Positions 1 to 6,386 of a stretch of 10,000 nucleotides of DNA are shown here, piece by piece. The notes below the pieces were generated by a model. That model had not been told where the DNA came from, ran no database searches, and worked only from the letters and a program-made list of their open reading frames with translations. Position 1 is the first letter of the stretch; the number at the start of each line of letters is the position of its first letter. The position numbers and the translations under genes are program-made. Source of the DNA: Chloroflexota bacterium (GTDB lineage: Bacteria > Chloroflexota > Anaerolineae > Anaerolineales > Villigracilaceae); contig JAIWOB010000100.1 of NCBI GenBank assembly GCA_020217065.1, forward strand, positions 1 through 10,000. The letters are read 5' to 3'.

Positions 1-1955
1 GGCGGCGCGCCAATCAGACGGCTGACGGTGTGCTTTTCCTGATATTCGCTCATGTCAATCCGAATCATGGCGCGTTCATCGTCAAACTGAAATTCCGCCA
101 GGGCGCGCGCCAGTTCGGTCTTGCCCACGCCAGTCGGGCCGAGGAAGATGAACGAGCCAAGCGGACGGTTGGGGTCTTGCAGACCGGCGCGGGAGCGGCG
201 CACAGCGTTCGAGACGACGCGGATGGCTTCGTCTTGCCCCACCACGCGGTGGTGCAGGTTTTCTTCCATGTGCAGCAGTTTTTGGGTTTCGCCTTCCAGC
301 AGTTTATCCACCGGAATGCCCGTCCAGCGGGCGACGATGGCGGCGATTTCTTCCGCGTCCACTTCTTCTTTGAGCAGCGCGCCTTCGGTTTGCATGGCTT
401 TCAGGCGGGCTTCGGCGGCGCGGATTTTCTCTTCGAGGGCGCGCAGTTCGCCGTAGCGCAGACGGGCGGCCTTCTCCAGGTCGGCGGCGCGTTCGGCGCG
501 CTCCATTTCGGTGCGGGTTTGCTCCAGTTTCTCCTTCAGAGCGCGCAGTTCGCCAATGGCGGCTTTTTCAGCCTGCCAGCGGGCGGTGATGGCTTTGGAT
601 TTCTCGCGCAGTTCCGCCAGTTCGCCCTCCAGTTTGCTCAGCCGCTCTTTGGAGGCTTTGTCCTTTTCCTTTTTCAGCGCCTCGCGCTCGATTTCAAGTT
701 GCATGATGGCGCGGTCCACTTCGTCCAGTTCCTGCGGCTTGGAGTCGATTTCCGTCCGCAGGCGGGCAGCGGCTTCGTCAATCAGGTCAATGGCCTTATC
801 GGGCAGGTGACGGTCGGGGATGTAGCGGTGACTGAGGGTCGCCGCGGCGATGACCGCCGGGTCGGTGATGCGCACGCCGTGATGGACTTCGTAACGCTCC
901 TTGAGGCCGCGCAGGATGCTGATGGTGTCTTCCACGCTCGGCTCTTCCACCAAAACCGGTTGGAAGCGCCGCTCGAGGGCGGGGTCTTTTTCGACGTGCT
1001 TGCGGTACTCGTCGAGGGTGGTCGCGCCAATCAGGTGCAGTTCGCCGCGCGCCAGCATGGGTTTGAGCATGTTGCCCGCGTCCATGCTGCCTTCGGCTTT
1101 GCCCGCGCCGACGACGGTGTGCATTTCATCCACAAACAGGATGATTTCGCCCGCCGATTCGGTGATTTCTTTGAGGACGGCTTTCAGCCGCTCCTCGAAC
1201 TCGCCGCGATACTTGGCGCCCGCCACCAGCGCGCCCATATCGAGCTGCACGATGCGCTTCTTCTTCAGACCTTCCGGCACGTCACCGTTGACAATGCGCT
1301 GCGCCAGCCCCTCGGCGATGGCGGTTTTGCCCACGCCGGGTTCGCCGATGAGGGCGGGGTTGTTCTTGGTGCGGCGGCTGAGAATCTGAATCACGCGCCG
1401 AATCTCCTCATCGCGCCCGATGACCGGGTCGAGTTTGCCTTTGCGCGCCAGGTCGGTCAGGTCGCGCCCGTATTTTTCGAGCGCCTGATAGGTGGATTCG
1501 GGGTCTTGCGAGGTGACGCGCTGCGAGCCGCGCACGCTCTGCAGGGCTTTGAGGATGGCGTCTTTGGTCAGGCCGAAAGAGGCCAGGCGCTTGCCTTCGA
1601 TGGAATCGGTCAGCCCAAGCAGGATGTGTTCCGCCGAGACGTACTCATCGCTCATGCCTTTGGCGTAACGCTCGGCGGCGGTCAGGACATCGGCGGCGGC
1701 TTGCGACAGCCCAACCTGCATATTCGCGCCCTGAATCTGCGGGCGTTTGGCGAGTTCGCGCTCCAGTTCATCGCGCAAAGCGAGGGTGGAGCCGGCCACT
1801 TTGGTCACAATCGCTGGGACGACTCCGCCCTCCTGACGAATCAGCGCCAGTTCGAGGTGAATCGGTTCAATCGTCTGATGATGGTATTCCTGGGCGATTT
1901 GCTGGGCAGAGAAAATCGCCTCCTGTGATTTTTGGGTGAATTTGTCGAGGTTCAT
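1..1955 (-). CDS. clpB: ATP-dependent protein disaggregase ClpB (3' end cut by window)
   Basis: ClpB is a cytosolic hexameric AAA+ machine that, with DnaK/DnaJ/GrpE in known systems, pulls proteins out of aggregates after heat stress. The visible part is about 651 residues of a protein usually near 860. It opens [14 protein letters not shown], a typical Clp N-domain with two repeats (about 1-150). AAA-1 carries Walker A GEPGVGKT at 204-211, the pore tyrosine at Y249 (KYRG) and Walker B ILFVDE ending D276-E277. A long charged, coiled-coil M-domain spans about 400-530; it separates ClpB from ClpA and most ClpC proteins. AAA-2 Walker A GPTGVGKT lies at 606-613. The frame runs off the window at SRLIGAPP, so Walker B2 and the C-terminal domain are outside. 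The start is set by GGAGAA (1961-1966) 5 nt upstream of ATG. No CIRCE operator is visible upstream. Confidence 0.98.
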   Translation of the reverse strand, partial: MNLDKFTQKSQEAIFSAQQIAQEYHHQTIEPIHLELALIRQEGGVVPAIVTKVAGSTLALRDELERELAKRPQIQGANMQVGLSQAAADVLTAAERYAKGMSDEYVSAEHILLGLTDSIEGKRLASFGLTKDAILKALQSVRGSQRVTSQDPESTYQALEKYGRDLTDLARKGKLDPVIGRDEEIRRVIQILSRRTKNNPALIGEPGVGKTAIAEGLAQRIVNGDVPEGLKKKRIVQLDMGALVAGAKYRGEFEERLKAVLKEITESAGEIILFVDEMHTVVGAGKAEGSMDAGNMLKPMLARGELHLIGATTLDEYRKHVEKDPALERRFQPVLVEEPSVEDTISILRGLKERYEVHHGVRITDPAVIAAATLSHRYIPDRHLPDKAIDLIDEAAARLRTEIDSKPQELDEVDRAIMQLEIEREALKKEKDKASKERLSKLEGELAELREKSKAITARWQAEKAAIGELRALKEKLEQTRTEMERAERAADLEKAARLRYGELRALEEKIRAAEARLKAMQTEGALLKEEVDAEEIAAIVARWTGIPVDKLLEGETQKLLHMEENLHHRVVGQDEAIRVVSNAVRRSRAGLQDPNRPLGSFIFLGPTGVGKTELARALAEFQFDDERAMIRIDMSEYQEKHTVSRLIGAP

Positions 1956-1972
1956 GGTCGTTCTCCAGGGTA

Positions 1973-2019
1973 AGTCAAATAGTCTGATAGTCGATAGTCT
2001 GATAGTCAAATAGTCAAAG
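1973..2019. repeat. Six tandem AGTC-type octamers in the clpB leader
   Basis: Six head-to-tail units of the form AGTCNRAT: AGTCAAAT, AGTCTGAT, AGTCGAT (7 nt), AGTCTGAT, AGTCAAAT, AGTCAAAG. The array ends only 6 nt before the clpB Shine-Dalgarno, so it would lie in the 5' untranslated region of the clpB mRNA. Units are imperfect and show no obvious hairpin. It could be a slippage-prone microsatellite or a protein or RNA binding array; function unknown. Confidence 0.75.
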
Positions 2020-2026
2020 CGCGGCG

Positions 2027-2075
2027 AGTCGGCTTGAGCCGACTTCCATGACCTGAGGCGGGACTTTAGTCCGCC
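2027..2075. repeat. Two adjacent 8-2-8 hairpins upstream of clpB
   Basis: Hairpin 1 has arms AGTCGGCT (2027-2034) and AGCCGACT (2037-2044) around a TG loop, perfectly paired. Hairpin 2 has arms at 2057-2065 and 2068-2075 around TT: GGACT/AGTCC pairs, then a bulged G2060, then GGC/GCC. There is no T-run on either side, so they do not look like terminators. They resemble dispersed palindromic repeats and differ in arm and loop length from the 9-3-9 family elsewhere in the window. The rest of 1956-2190 shows only a GC-rich self-complementary patch near 2108-2132. Confidence 0.6.
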
Positions 2076-2194
2076 CGCCGAGCATAGCGGTTATCAAACA
2101 AGGGGAAAACGCCGCGGCGCGCGCCGAAGCGTTCCAAGTTGTAGTATAGGCGGGTTACGTTGGAGAAAGATTGGATGGGGGTTGGAGGAATGTT

Positions 2195-2229
2195 AAAAAA
2201 TCGTCCCGAAGGCTGGAAAACCTTCGGGA
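2195..2229 (-). terminator. Intrinsic terminator of the sortase-fusion gene
   Basis: Read on the minus strand: a perfect 9-bp stem, TCCCGAAGG (2204-2212 arm on plus) with CCTTCGGGA (2221-2229), an 8-nt loop, three bases, then six T (2195-2200). It lies about 57 nt after the stop codon at 2286-2288, with two 9-3-9 hairpins in between. It also separates this unit from clpB. Confidence 0.85.
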
Positions 2230-2237
2230 TGGTTGTG

Positions 2238-2286
2238 GGACAGGTCTTTGACCTGTCCTGCGTCAGGACAAGTCAGAGGCTTGTCC
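2238..2286. repeat. Two 9-3-9 hairpin repeats (element A)
   Basis: Unit 1 (2238-2258): arms GGACAGGTC and GACCTGTCC, loop TTT. Unit 2 (2266-2286): arms GGACAAGTC and GGCTTGTCC, loop AGA, with one G-T pair. The last base of unit 2 is also the last base of the TAG stop (2286-2288, plus-strand CTA) of the sortase-fusion gene, so the repeat begins exactly where coding ends. The linker before unit 1, TTCGGGATGGTTGTGG (2223-2238), recurs with two changes at 5300-5315. Confidence 0.85.
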
Positions 2287-5147
2287 TACTTAATTTCCAC
2301 CAGCGCCGCCCGCGCCATGCGGCGGAAGAGATAGGTATCGGTCCGCTCGCTGTAGCCCTCGCAGGTGAGCAGCGTCACCCAGTCATACTCCTCGTGCCGG
2401 AAGACGCTCGCCGCCCCGCTCAAGCCGCTCAACAGGCGGTTTTCGCGCACTTCATAGACATAGGTCTTCCCAAAGGCGTGGATGTAGAAGCGGTCGCCGT
2501 ATTTAAGATTCTTGATTTCCGCAAAGATTCCGGGCGTATTGTCCGCGTTCCACACATGGCCGGTCAACACGGTGTTACCCGCCCAGGTGGGGAAGGCGCT
2601 GCCTTCCAGCCAGCCGACAGAATTCCCCAGCCACGTGACATCCCAACTGCCGCCCGATTTCAGCGCGCCGACGATGGGGGCTTTGACGTTGAGCGAGGGG
2701 ATTTCCAAAATCAGGTCGTTGTAAGAGGCGTAGGCTTTTTCAACCGGCTGCTGCGGCAGCGAGGTGATGCGTCCCTGAGCAAAGCCGGTGGCGGGAAGGG
2801 TAGAAACGCCAGCGGATGAAGCGGACGAGGAGGACCCGGCAGCCGTGACGACAAAATCGAAGGTGTAATCGCTTGTTCCGCCGTTGAGCGGGTTATTTGC
2901 CAAATCCACAATCGAAGTGGTGCCGCACACGAAGAGGCGGTAGGAGCCCGCTCCCGGCGCGCTTGCCAGCGTGACCGTGGATGTAAAGGCGGCGGCGTTG
3001 TAACCGACGCTGTTGACGATGAGCGCAGCGTCGTCTCCAGCCAGGCCGCCCGCGCAGGAAGCGGTATCGGCTAATCCGTTTGCTCCTTTGTTAATGAGGA
3101 GGTAGTTGGCCGGGTTGGTGACGTCATCCGCGCCGCTGTTGCCGGGCGGGTCCTGGACGGCTTTGCTAAAAGCGACCGTGAAATTGCCGGGCCCGCTGCC
3201 GGTGTAGGAAACGGTGAGCGACGTGGCGGCTACCAGCGGGCTGTTCACGTCATAAGTAACCGTGTTATCCGCGCTGGAGCTGGCGGTGTTGTTGTTGCCA
3301 GAAAGGTCTTGTACCGCATTGGCAGGGATGGATGCAACCACCGTACCGCTGCCGGTCATACCGCTGACTGAAATCTCAAAGGTCGTGCCGTCATTTGGCG
3401 CAATTTCGGTGACCGCAGCGGCGAGCGCGCCGGGCGCGGCGCTGGCGCTCAGGTCCACGTCGGCCGCGGTGAATGTGGCCGCGTTGATAGGTTCGCTGAA
3501 AACTGCCGTAAAGAGAATCGGGCTGGCGTTGGTCGGGTCAGACTGACCGGTTGACTGGTTGACCGTAACGGTTGGGGCAGTCAGGTCAAGTTCATAAGAG
3601 CCGATGTCACAGATGGCAATACTATTACCATCTCCATCCTGCGGACGGAGGACGCCGTTTTGCGATTGGCTGCTCACCGGCGGGGCGGCGCAGATGGCAT
3701 TGTTCCCGGCGTCAATGGCCAGGCTGCCGGGGTTGAGCGGGAAGTAAGCGGGGGAGCCGGTCAGCGCGCCGAGGTTCGGGTCCTGCCCAATGATGTTGCC
3801 GTTCACGCCGTCCGTCAAGCCGCAGGCGTTGGCGCTGCTTTCAATCAGGTTGTTGTACCCAGAGGAAGCCGCCCCCGGATAATTTACGCAATCGCTGCCG
3901 TAGGCGCTGTTGGCGATGATGGCGTTGTTCAGCGTCAGCGCGCTGCCGTTGTAGATGCCGCCGCCGTCGTAGCCAGCCGAGTTGCCCGATAACGTGCTGT
4001 TGGTGACCGTCAGCGTGCTGCCGTTGTAGATGCCGCCGCCGTAGCTAGCCGAGTTGACCGATAACGCGCTGTTGGTGACCGTCAGCATGCCGCCGTTGTA
4101 GATGCCGCCGCCATGGTAAGCGGCTGAGTTGCTCGAAAGCGTACTGTTGCTGACCGTCAGCGTGCTGCTGGCGCCGTTGTAGATGCCGCCGCCGTATGGC
4201 GCCAGGTTGCCTGAGAACGTGCTGTTGGCGACCGTCAGCGTGCTGCCGTTGTAGATGCCGCCGCCGTACCCGTAAATAGAAAAGTGGCCTGAGAACGTGC
4301 TATTGGTGACCGTCACCGTGCTGCCGGTGCCGTTGTAGATGCCGCCGCCGTACGGTGCCAGGTTGCCTGAGAACGTGCTGTTAGCGACCGTCACCGTGCT
4401 GCCGGTGCTACTGCTATAGATGCCGCCGCCGTAGTCAGCCGAGTTGCCCGAGAAAGCGCTGTTGGTGACCATCAACATGCCGAAGTTGTCGATGCCGCCG
4501 CCGTTGTAGGTCGCCGAGTTACTCGAGAAGGCGCTGTTGGTGACCGTCAGCGTGCCGAAGTTGCGGATGCCGCCGCCGTAGTAGGTCGCCGAGTTACCCG
4601 AGAAGGTACTGTCGGTGACCGTCAGCGCGCCGAAGTTGCGGATGCCGCCGCCATAGTAAGCCGAGTTGCCCGAGAAGGCGCTGTTGATGACCGTCACCGT
4701 GCCGCCGCTGTCGTTGGAGATGCCGCCGCCGCTGGAAGAAAACCCGTTGGCAATCGTCAGGTTTTGCAGGGTGAGGGCTGCGCCGGAATTGACATAAAAC
4801 ACCTGCACGCTGTTGTTCCCACTGATGGTGATGTTCCCGCCCCCGTCAATCGTCAACGCGCCCTGCCCCGTGACAATCCCTAGGAAGGAGACGAGCGTAA
4901 TCGTCCCGCTCACGCTGAAGGTGATGGTATCGTCGGCGGCGCTGTTTGGTCCGCAATCGCCGTTGCCGGCGTTGTTGGCCGATTGGATGGCTTCCCGCAG
5001 GGTGCAGAAGCCGTCGCCTGCGGCGGTATTATCGGCAAGGCTGTCCACCACATAGCCCGCCGCATACGCCGGGCGGACGGGCAGGCTCGCCCACACGAGC
5101 GCCGCAATCAGCAGGGCGGCGAGGATATGGTGAAAACTTTTTTGCAT
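2286..5147 (-). CDS. Secreted CSLREA/beta-helix surface protein with LPATG motif and C-terminal sortase domain
   Basis: Full-length 953-residue protein. Order: signal peptide 1-29 (hydrophobic core LAALLIAALVW, cleavage predicted after AYA); CSLREA-type motif CTLREA at 48-53; right-handed beta-helix, about 130-415, with 11 turns each carrying GGGI; two Ig-like domains from about D521 and about 635 to 770 (the first opens LTAPTVTV and contains FSEPI, typical of bacterial Ig-like folds); Ser-rich linker; LPATG at 784-788; sortase domain about 800-953. The sortase triad is visible: H864 in LTGHVW, C929 in TLLTCEGY and R942 or R943 in YLFRR. Sortases are extracytoplasmic transpeptidases that cut LPXTG between T and G. 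No C-terminal membrane anchor follows. GGGAGGGA (5153-5160) precedes ATG at 5 nt. Monocistronic by its own promoter and terminator. The domain call is firm; the biological role (adhesin, sheath or S-layer component, self-processing) is inference. Confidence 0.88.
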   Translation of the reverse strand: MQKSFHHILAALLIAALVWASLPVRPAYAAGYVVDSLADNTAAGDGFCTLREAIQSANNAGNGDCGPNSAADDTITFSVSGTITLVSFLGIVTGQGALTIDGGGNITISGNNSVQVFYVNSGAALTLQNLTIANGFSSSGGGISNDSGGTVTVINSAFSGNSAYYGGGIRNFGALTVTDSTFSGNSATYYGGGIRNFGTLTVTNSAFSSNSATYNGGGIDNFGMLMVTNSAFSGNSADYGGGIYSSSTGSTVTVANSTFSGNLAPYGGGIYNGTGSTVTVTNSTFSGHFSIYGYGGGIYNGSTLTVANSTFSGNLAPYGGGIYNGASSTLTVSNSTLSSNSAAYHGGGIYNGGMLTVTNSALSVNSASYGGGIYNGSTLTVTNSTLSGNSAGYDGGGIYNGSALTLNNAIIANSAYGSDCVNYPGAASSGYNNLIESSANACGLTDGVNGNIIGQDPNLGALTGSPAYFPLNPGSLAIDAGNNAICAAPPVSSQSQNGVLRPQDGDGNSIAICDIGSYELDLTAPTVTVNQSTGQSDPTNASPILFTAVFSEPINAATFTAADVDLSASAAPGALAAAVTEIAPNDGTTFEISVSGMTGSGTVVASIPANAVQDLSGNNNTASSSADNTVTYDVNSPLVAATSLTVSYTGSGPGNFTVAFSKAVQDPPGNSGADDVTNPANYLLINKGANGLADTASCAGGLAGDDAALIVNSVGYNAAAFTSTVTLASAPGAGSYRLFVCGTTSIVDLANNPLNGGTSDYTFDFVVTAAGSSSSASSAGVSTLPATGFAQGRITSLPQQPVEKAYASYNDLILEIPSLNVKAPIVGALKSGGSWDVTWLGNSVGWLEGSAFPTWAGNTVLTGHVWNADNTPGIFAEIKNLKYGDRFYIHAFGKTYVYEVRENRLLSGLSGAASVFRHEEYDWVTLLTCEGYSERTDTYLFRRMARAALVEIK
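3940..4745 (-). repeat. Eleven in-frame beta-helix coding repeats
   Basis: The plus strand carries GATGCCGCCGCCG-like cores at 3954, 4029, 4101, 4182, 4254, 4338, 4419, 4491, 4566, 4641 and 4719, giving spacings of 72 to 84 bases, all multiples of three (24-28 residues). Each encodes one helix turn of the type LTVTNSTFSGNSA followed by GGGIYN. Copies at 4182-4248 and 4338-4404 differ at only 4 of 67 positions, suggesting recent duplication or conversion within the gene. Confidence 0.9.
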
Positions 5148-5242
5148 ATTGGTCCCTCCCGCTTGTTAAATCAAAACCACCCTGCGGACATAAAAATTGG
5201 CGCGCCAGCGGCATCTTTTTATGTTTGCAAAGTGATGATGTA

Positions 5243-5271
5243 ATTTTACCGATTTTGTGATTTTTGGGCAA
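5243..5271 (-). promoter_or_regulatory. Sigma-70-type promoter of the sortase-fusion gene
   Basis: On the minus strand: -35 TTGCCC (5266-5271), 17-nt spacer, -10 TAAAAT (5243-5248), five of six matches to TATAAT. Predicted transcription start near 5236 gives a leader of about 90 nt. The -35 lies one base beyond the T-run of the rhomboid terminator. Confidence 0.55.
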
Positions 5272-5272
5272 G

Positions 5273-5308
5273 AAAAAAACGTTCCAAAGTTCACAAACTT
5301 TCGGGACG
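5273..5308 (-). terminator. Intrinsic terminator of the rhomboid gene
   Basis: On the minus strand, arms 5296-5308 and 5280-5291 pair (AAAGTT/AACTTT, then one bulged C, then a GGGACG/CGTTCC block with a G-T pair) around a 4-nt loop, followed by seven T (5273-5279). It stands about 180 nt beyond the rhomboid stop; five 9-3-9 hairpins fill most of that gap. Confidence 0.7.
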
Positions 5309-5314
5309 GGTGTG

Positions 5315-5429
5315 GCGCAAATCTGCGATTTGCGCGGACAAGTCGGAGACTTGTCCTACATGGGGCGCAAGTTTCTGGTTTGCAGCGGCACAGGTCGGAG
5401 GTCTGTCCGGACAGGTCAGAGACCTGCCC
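5315..5429. repeat. Array of five 9-3-9 hairpin repeats (element B)
   Basis: Five 21-nt units at 5315-5335, 5336-5356, 5365-5385, 5388-5408 and 5409-5429. Arms/loops: GCGCAAATC-TGC-GATTTGCGC; GGACAAGTC-GGA-GACTTGTCC; GCGCAAGTT-TCT-GGTTTGCAG (seven pairs, some G-T); GCACAGGTC-GGA-GGTCTGTCC (G-T pairs, one mismatch); GGACAGGTC-AGA-GACCTGCCC (one mismatch). Arm changes are matched on the partner arm, so the hairpin rather than the sequence is kept. On the minus strand the array lies between the rhomboid stop and its terminator, as in element A. The remaining 5430-5486 has only a weak AGCCTC/GAGGCT stem (5441-5446/5462-5467). Confidence 0.85.
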
Positions 5430-5486
5430 TACGCGCGCTGAGCCTCGCGGCGGGCGACGCTGAGGCTAATAAATCTTAATGTCCCG

Positions 5487-6173
5487 CTACCACTTGCCCC
5501 AATCATCCCAATATAGGACGGGTCTTTCGCGCAAGCGCAATCTCGGACCGAACAACATCCCAAACACAAAACCGCCGATATGCGCCCAAAACGCCACGCC
5601 GCCCAATTCCGCCATGCCGAGCGAAACCGTCCCCTCAAAAAGTTGCAGCAAAAACCACATCCCCAATACAATGGAAGCGGGGATGCGCGCAATTTGAATG
5701 AAAAAGCCAAACGGGATGAGCGTCACCACACGGCGGTGCGGATACAAAATCAGATACGCGCCCAGCGTCGCTGCGATTGCGCCGCTCGCCCCAACGGTGG
5801 GAATTTGCGAGGTCGGGTAAAGGAAGACATGCGTCAATGAAGCCGCGACCCCGCCCGCGAGGTAAAAGAACAAATAGCGGGCGTGACCGAGCGCGTCTTC
5901 CACGTTATCGCCAAAAATCCACAGGTAGAGCATATTGCCCAGCAAATGCGCCAGCCCGGCGTGCATGAACATACTGGTAAACACGGCGCGCGCGTCGCCA
6001 AAATCAAAGCCGGTCGTCACATCCAGCGGAATCAGCGCCATACGGTAGAGCGAAATCTCGCCGTATGGTTCCAAACTGACCTGCCATAAAAAGACGAGAA
6101 CGTTGAGGACAATCAGCCCATAATTGACAAAGGGAAAGCGGCGGGTGGGGTTTTCATCGCGAAGGGGAATCAT
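5487..6173 (-). CDS. Rhomboid-family intramembrane serine protease
   Basis: A 228-residue polytopic membrane protein that cuts substrates within the membrane. Catalytic S130 sits in GASG (128-131) and catalytic H198 in FWAHIGGFVFG, giving the rhomboid Ser-His dyad. HAGLAHLLGN (71-80) supplies the conserved H76/N80 of the oxyanion region. About six hydrophobic segments are seen: near 17-33, 68-87, 101-118, 128-144, 163-180 and 194-209. The frame is open upstream to 6344, but family similarity begins at MIPLRDENPTRRFPFVNY, so I place the start at 6173. That ATG has no Shine-Dalgarno; a TACAAT -10 lies 8 nt upstream, suggesting a leaderless mRNA. The tail ends in a Trp/Asp-rich stretch (YWDDWGKW). 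Substrate unknown. Divergent from asnS. Confidence 0.92.
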   Translation of the reverse strand: MIPLRDENPTRRFPFVNYGLIVLNVLVFLWQVSLEPYGEISLYRMALIPLDVTTGFDFGDARAVFTSMFMHAGLAHLLGNMLYLWIFGDNVEDALGHARYLFFYLAGGVAASLTHVFLYPTSQIPTVGASGAIAATLGAYLILYPHRRVVTLIPFGFFIQIARIPASIVLGMWFLLQLFEGTVSLGMAELGGVAFWAHIGGFVFGMLFGPRLRLRERPVLYWDDWGKW

Positions 6174-6181
6174 ATAGAGAT

Positions 6182-6187
6182 ATTGTA
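6182..6187 (-). promoter_or_regulatory. -10 box of a probable leaderless rhomboid promoter
   Basis: TACAAT on the minus strand, five of six to consensus, ends 8 nt before the ATG at 6173, so initiation 6-8 nt downstream falls at or next to the A of ATG. The only -35-like hexamer is TTGCGG at a long 19-nt spacing. The rest of the divergent gap (6188-6386) holds degenerate inverted segments (such as GCGAGCGGT and CTCGCAG near 6294-6320) that I could not assign. Confidence 0.45.
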
Positions 6188-6386
6188 ACGCATTCGTTTG
6201 GGCGCGCCGCAAGGGAAATCGTCCGCTTTTGATGTAAAATTGGTTCATTGCGAGGATATGATTGCGAACCGCTCCAGGCGGCGAAGGGCTCTTCTCGCAG
6301 ATTGAGAGACCGCTCGCAGCGACAGACTTGGAATGCGTTTGCAACAGAGCGGAAAATCATGAAATCTCAAGCGAGGAATTCATCTC

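Noticed and set aside
30..1928. A 632-codon open frame on the plus strand
   Set aside because: It is entirely antisense to clpB, is compositionally biased to Phe, Gly, Ala and Gln as expected from the complement of a GC-rich gene, and resembles no family.
1956..2160. CIRCE heat-shock operator or a firm clpB promoter
   Set aside because: No TTAGCACTC inverted repeat. A TATACT at 2143-2148 on the minus strand could be a -10 but has no acceptable -35, so it was not listed.
3940..4745. CRISPR-like periodic repeat
   Set aside because: The periodicity is in-frame coding for beta-helix turns; there are no distinct spacers of constant length.
2195..5429. Sortase-fusion gene as a mobile cassette between direct repeats A and B
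   Set aside because: The flanking elements share orientation and linker, but there is no transposase, integrase or target-site duplication, and each element fits as the 3' end of the gene before it.
6245..6386. T-box or other leader for asnS
   Set aside because: No T-box TGGAACC-type motif, specifier structure or terminator before the ATG; only degenerate inverted segments, possibly a decayed dispersed repeat.
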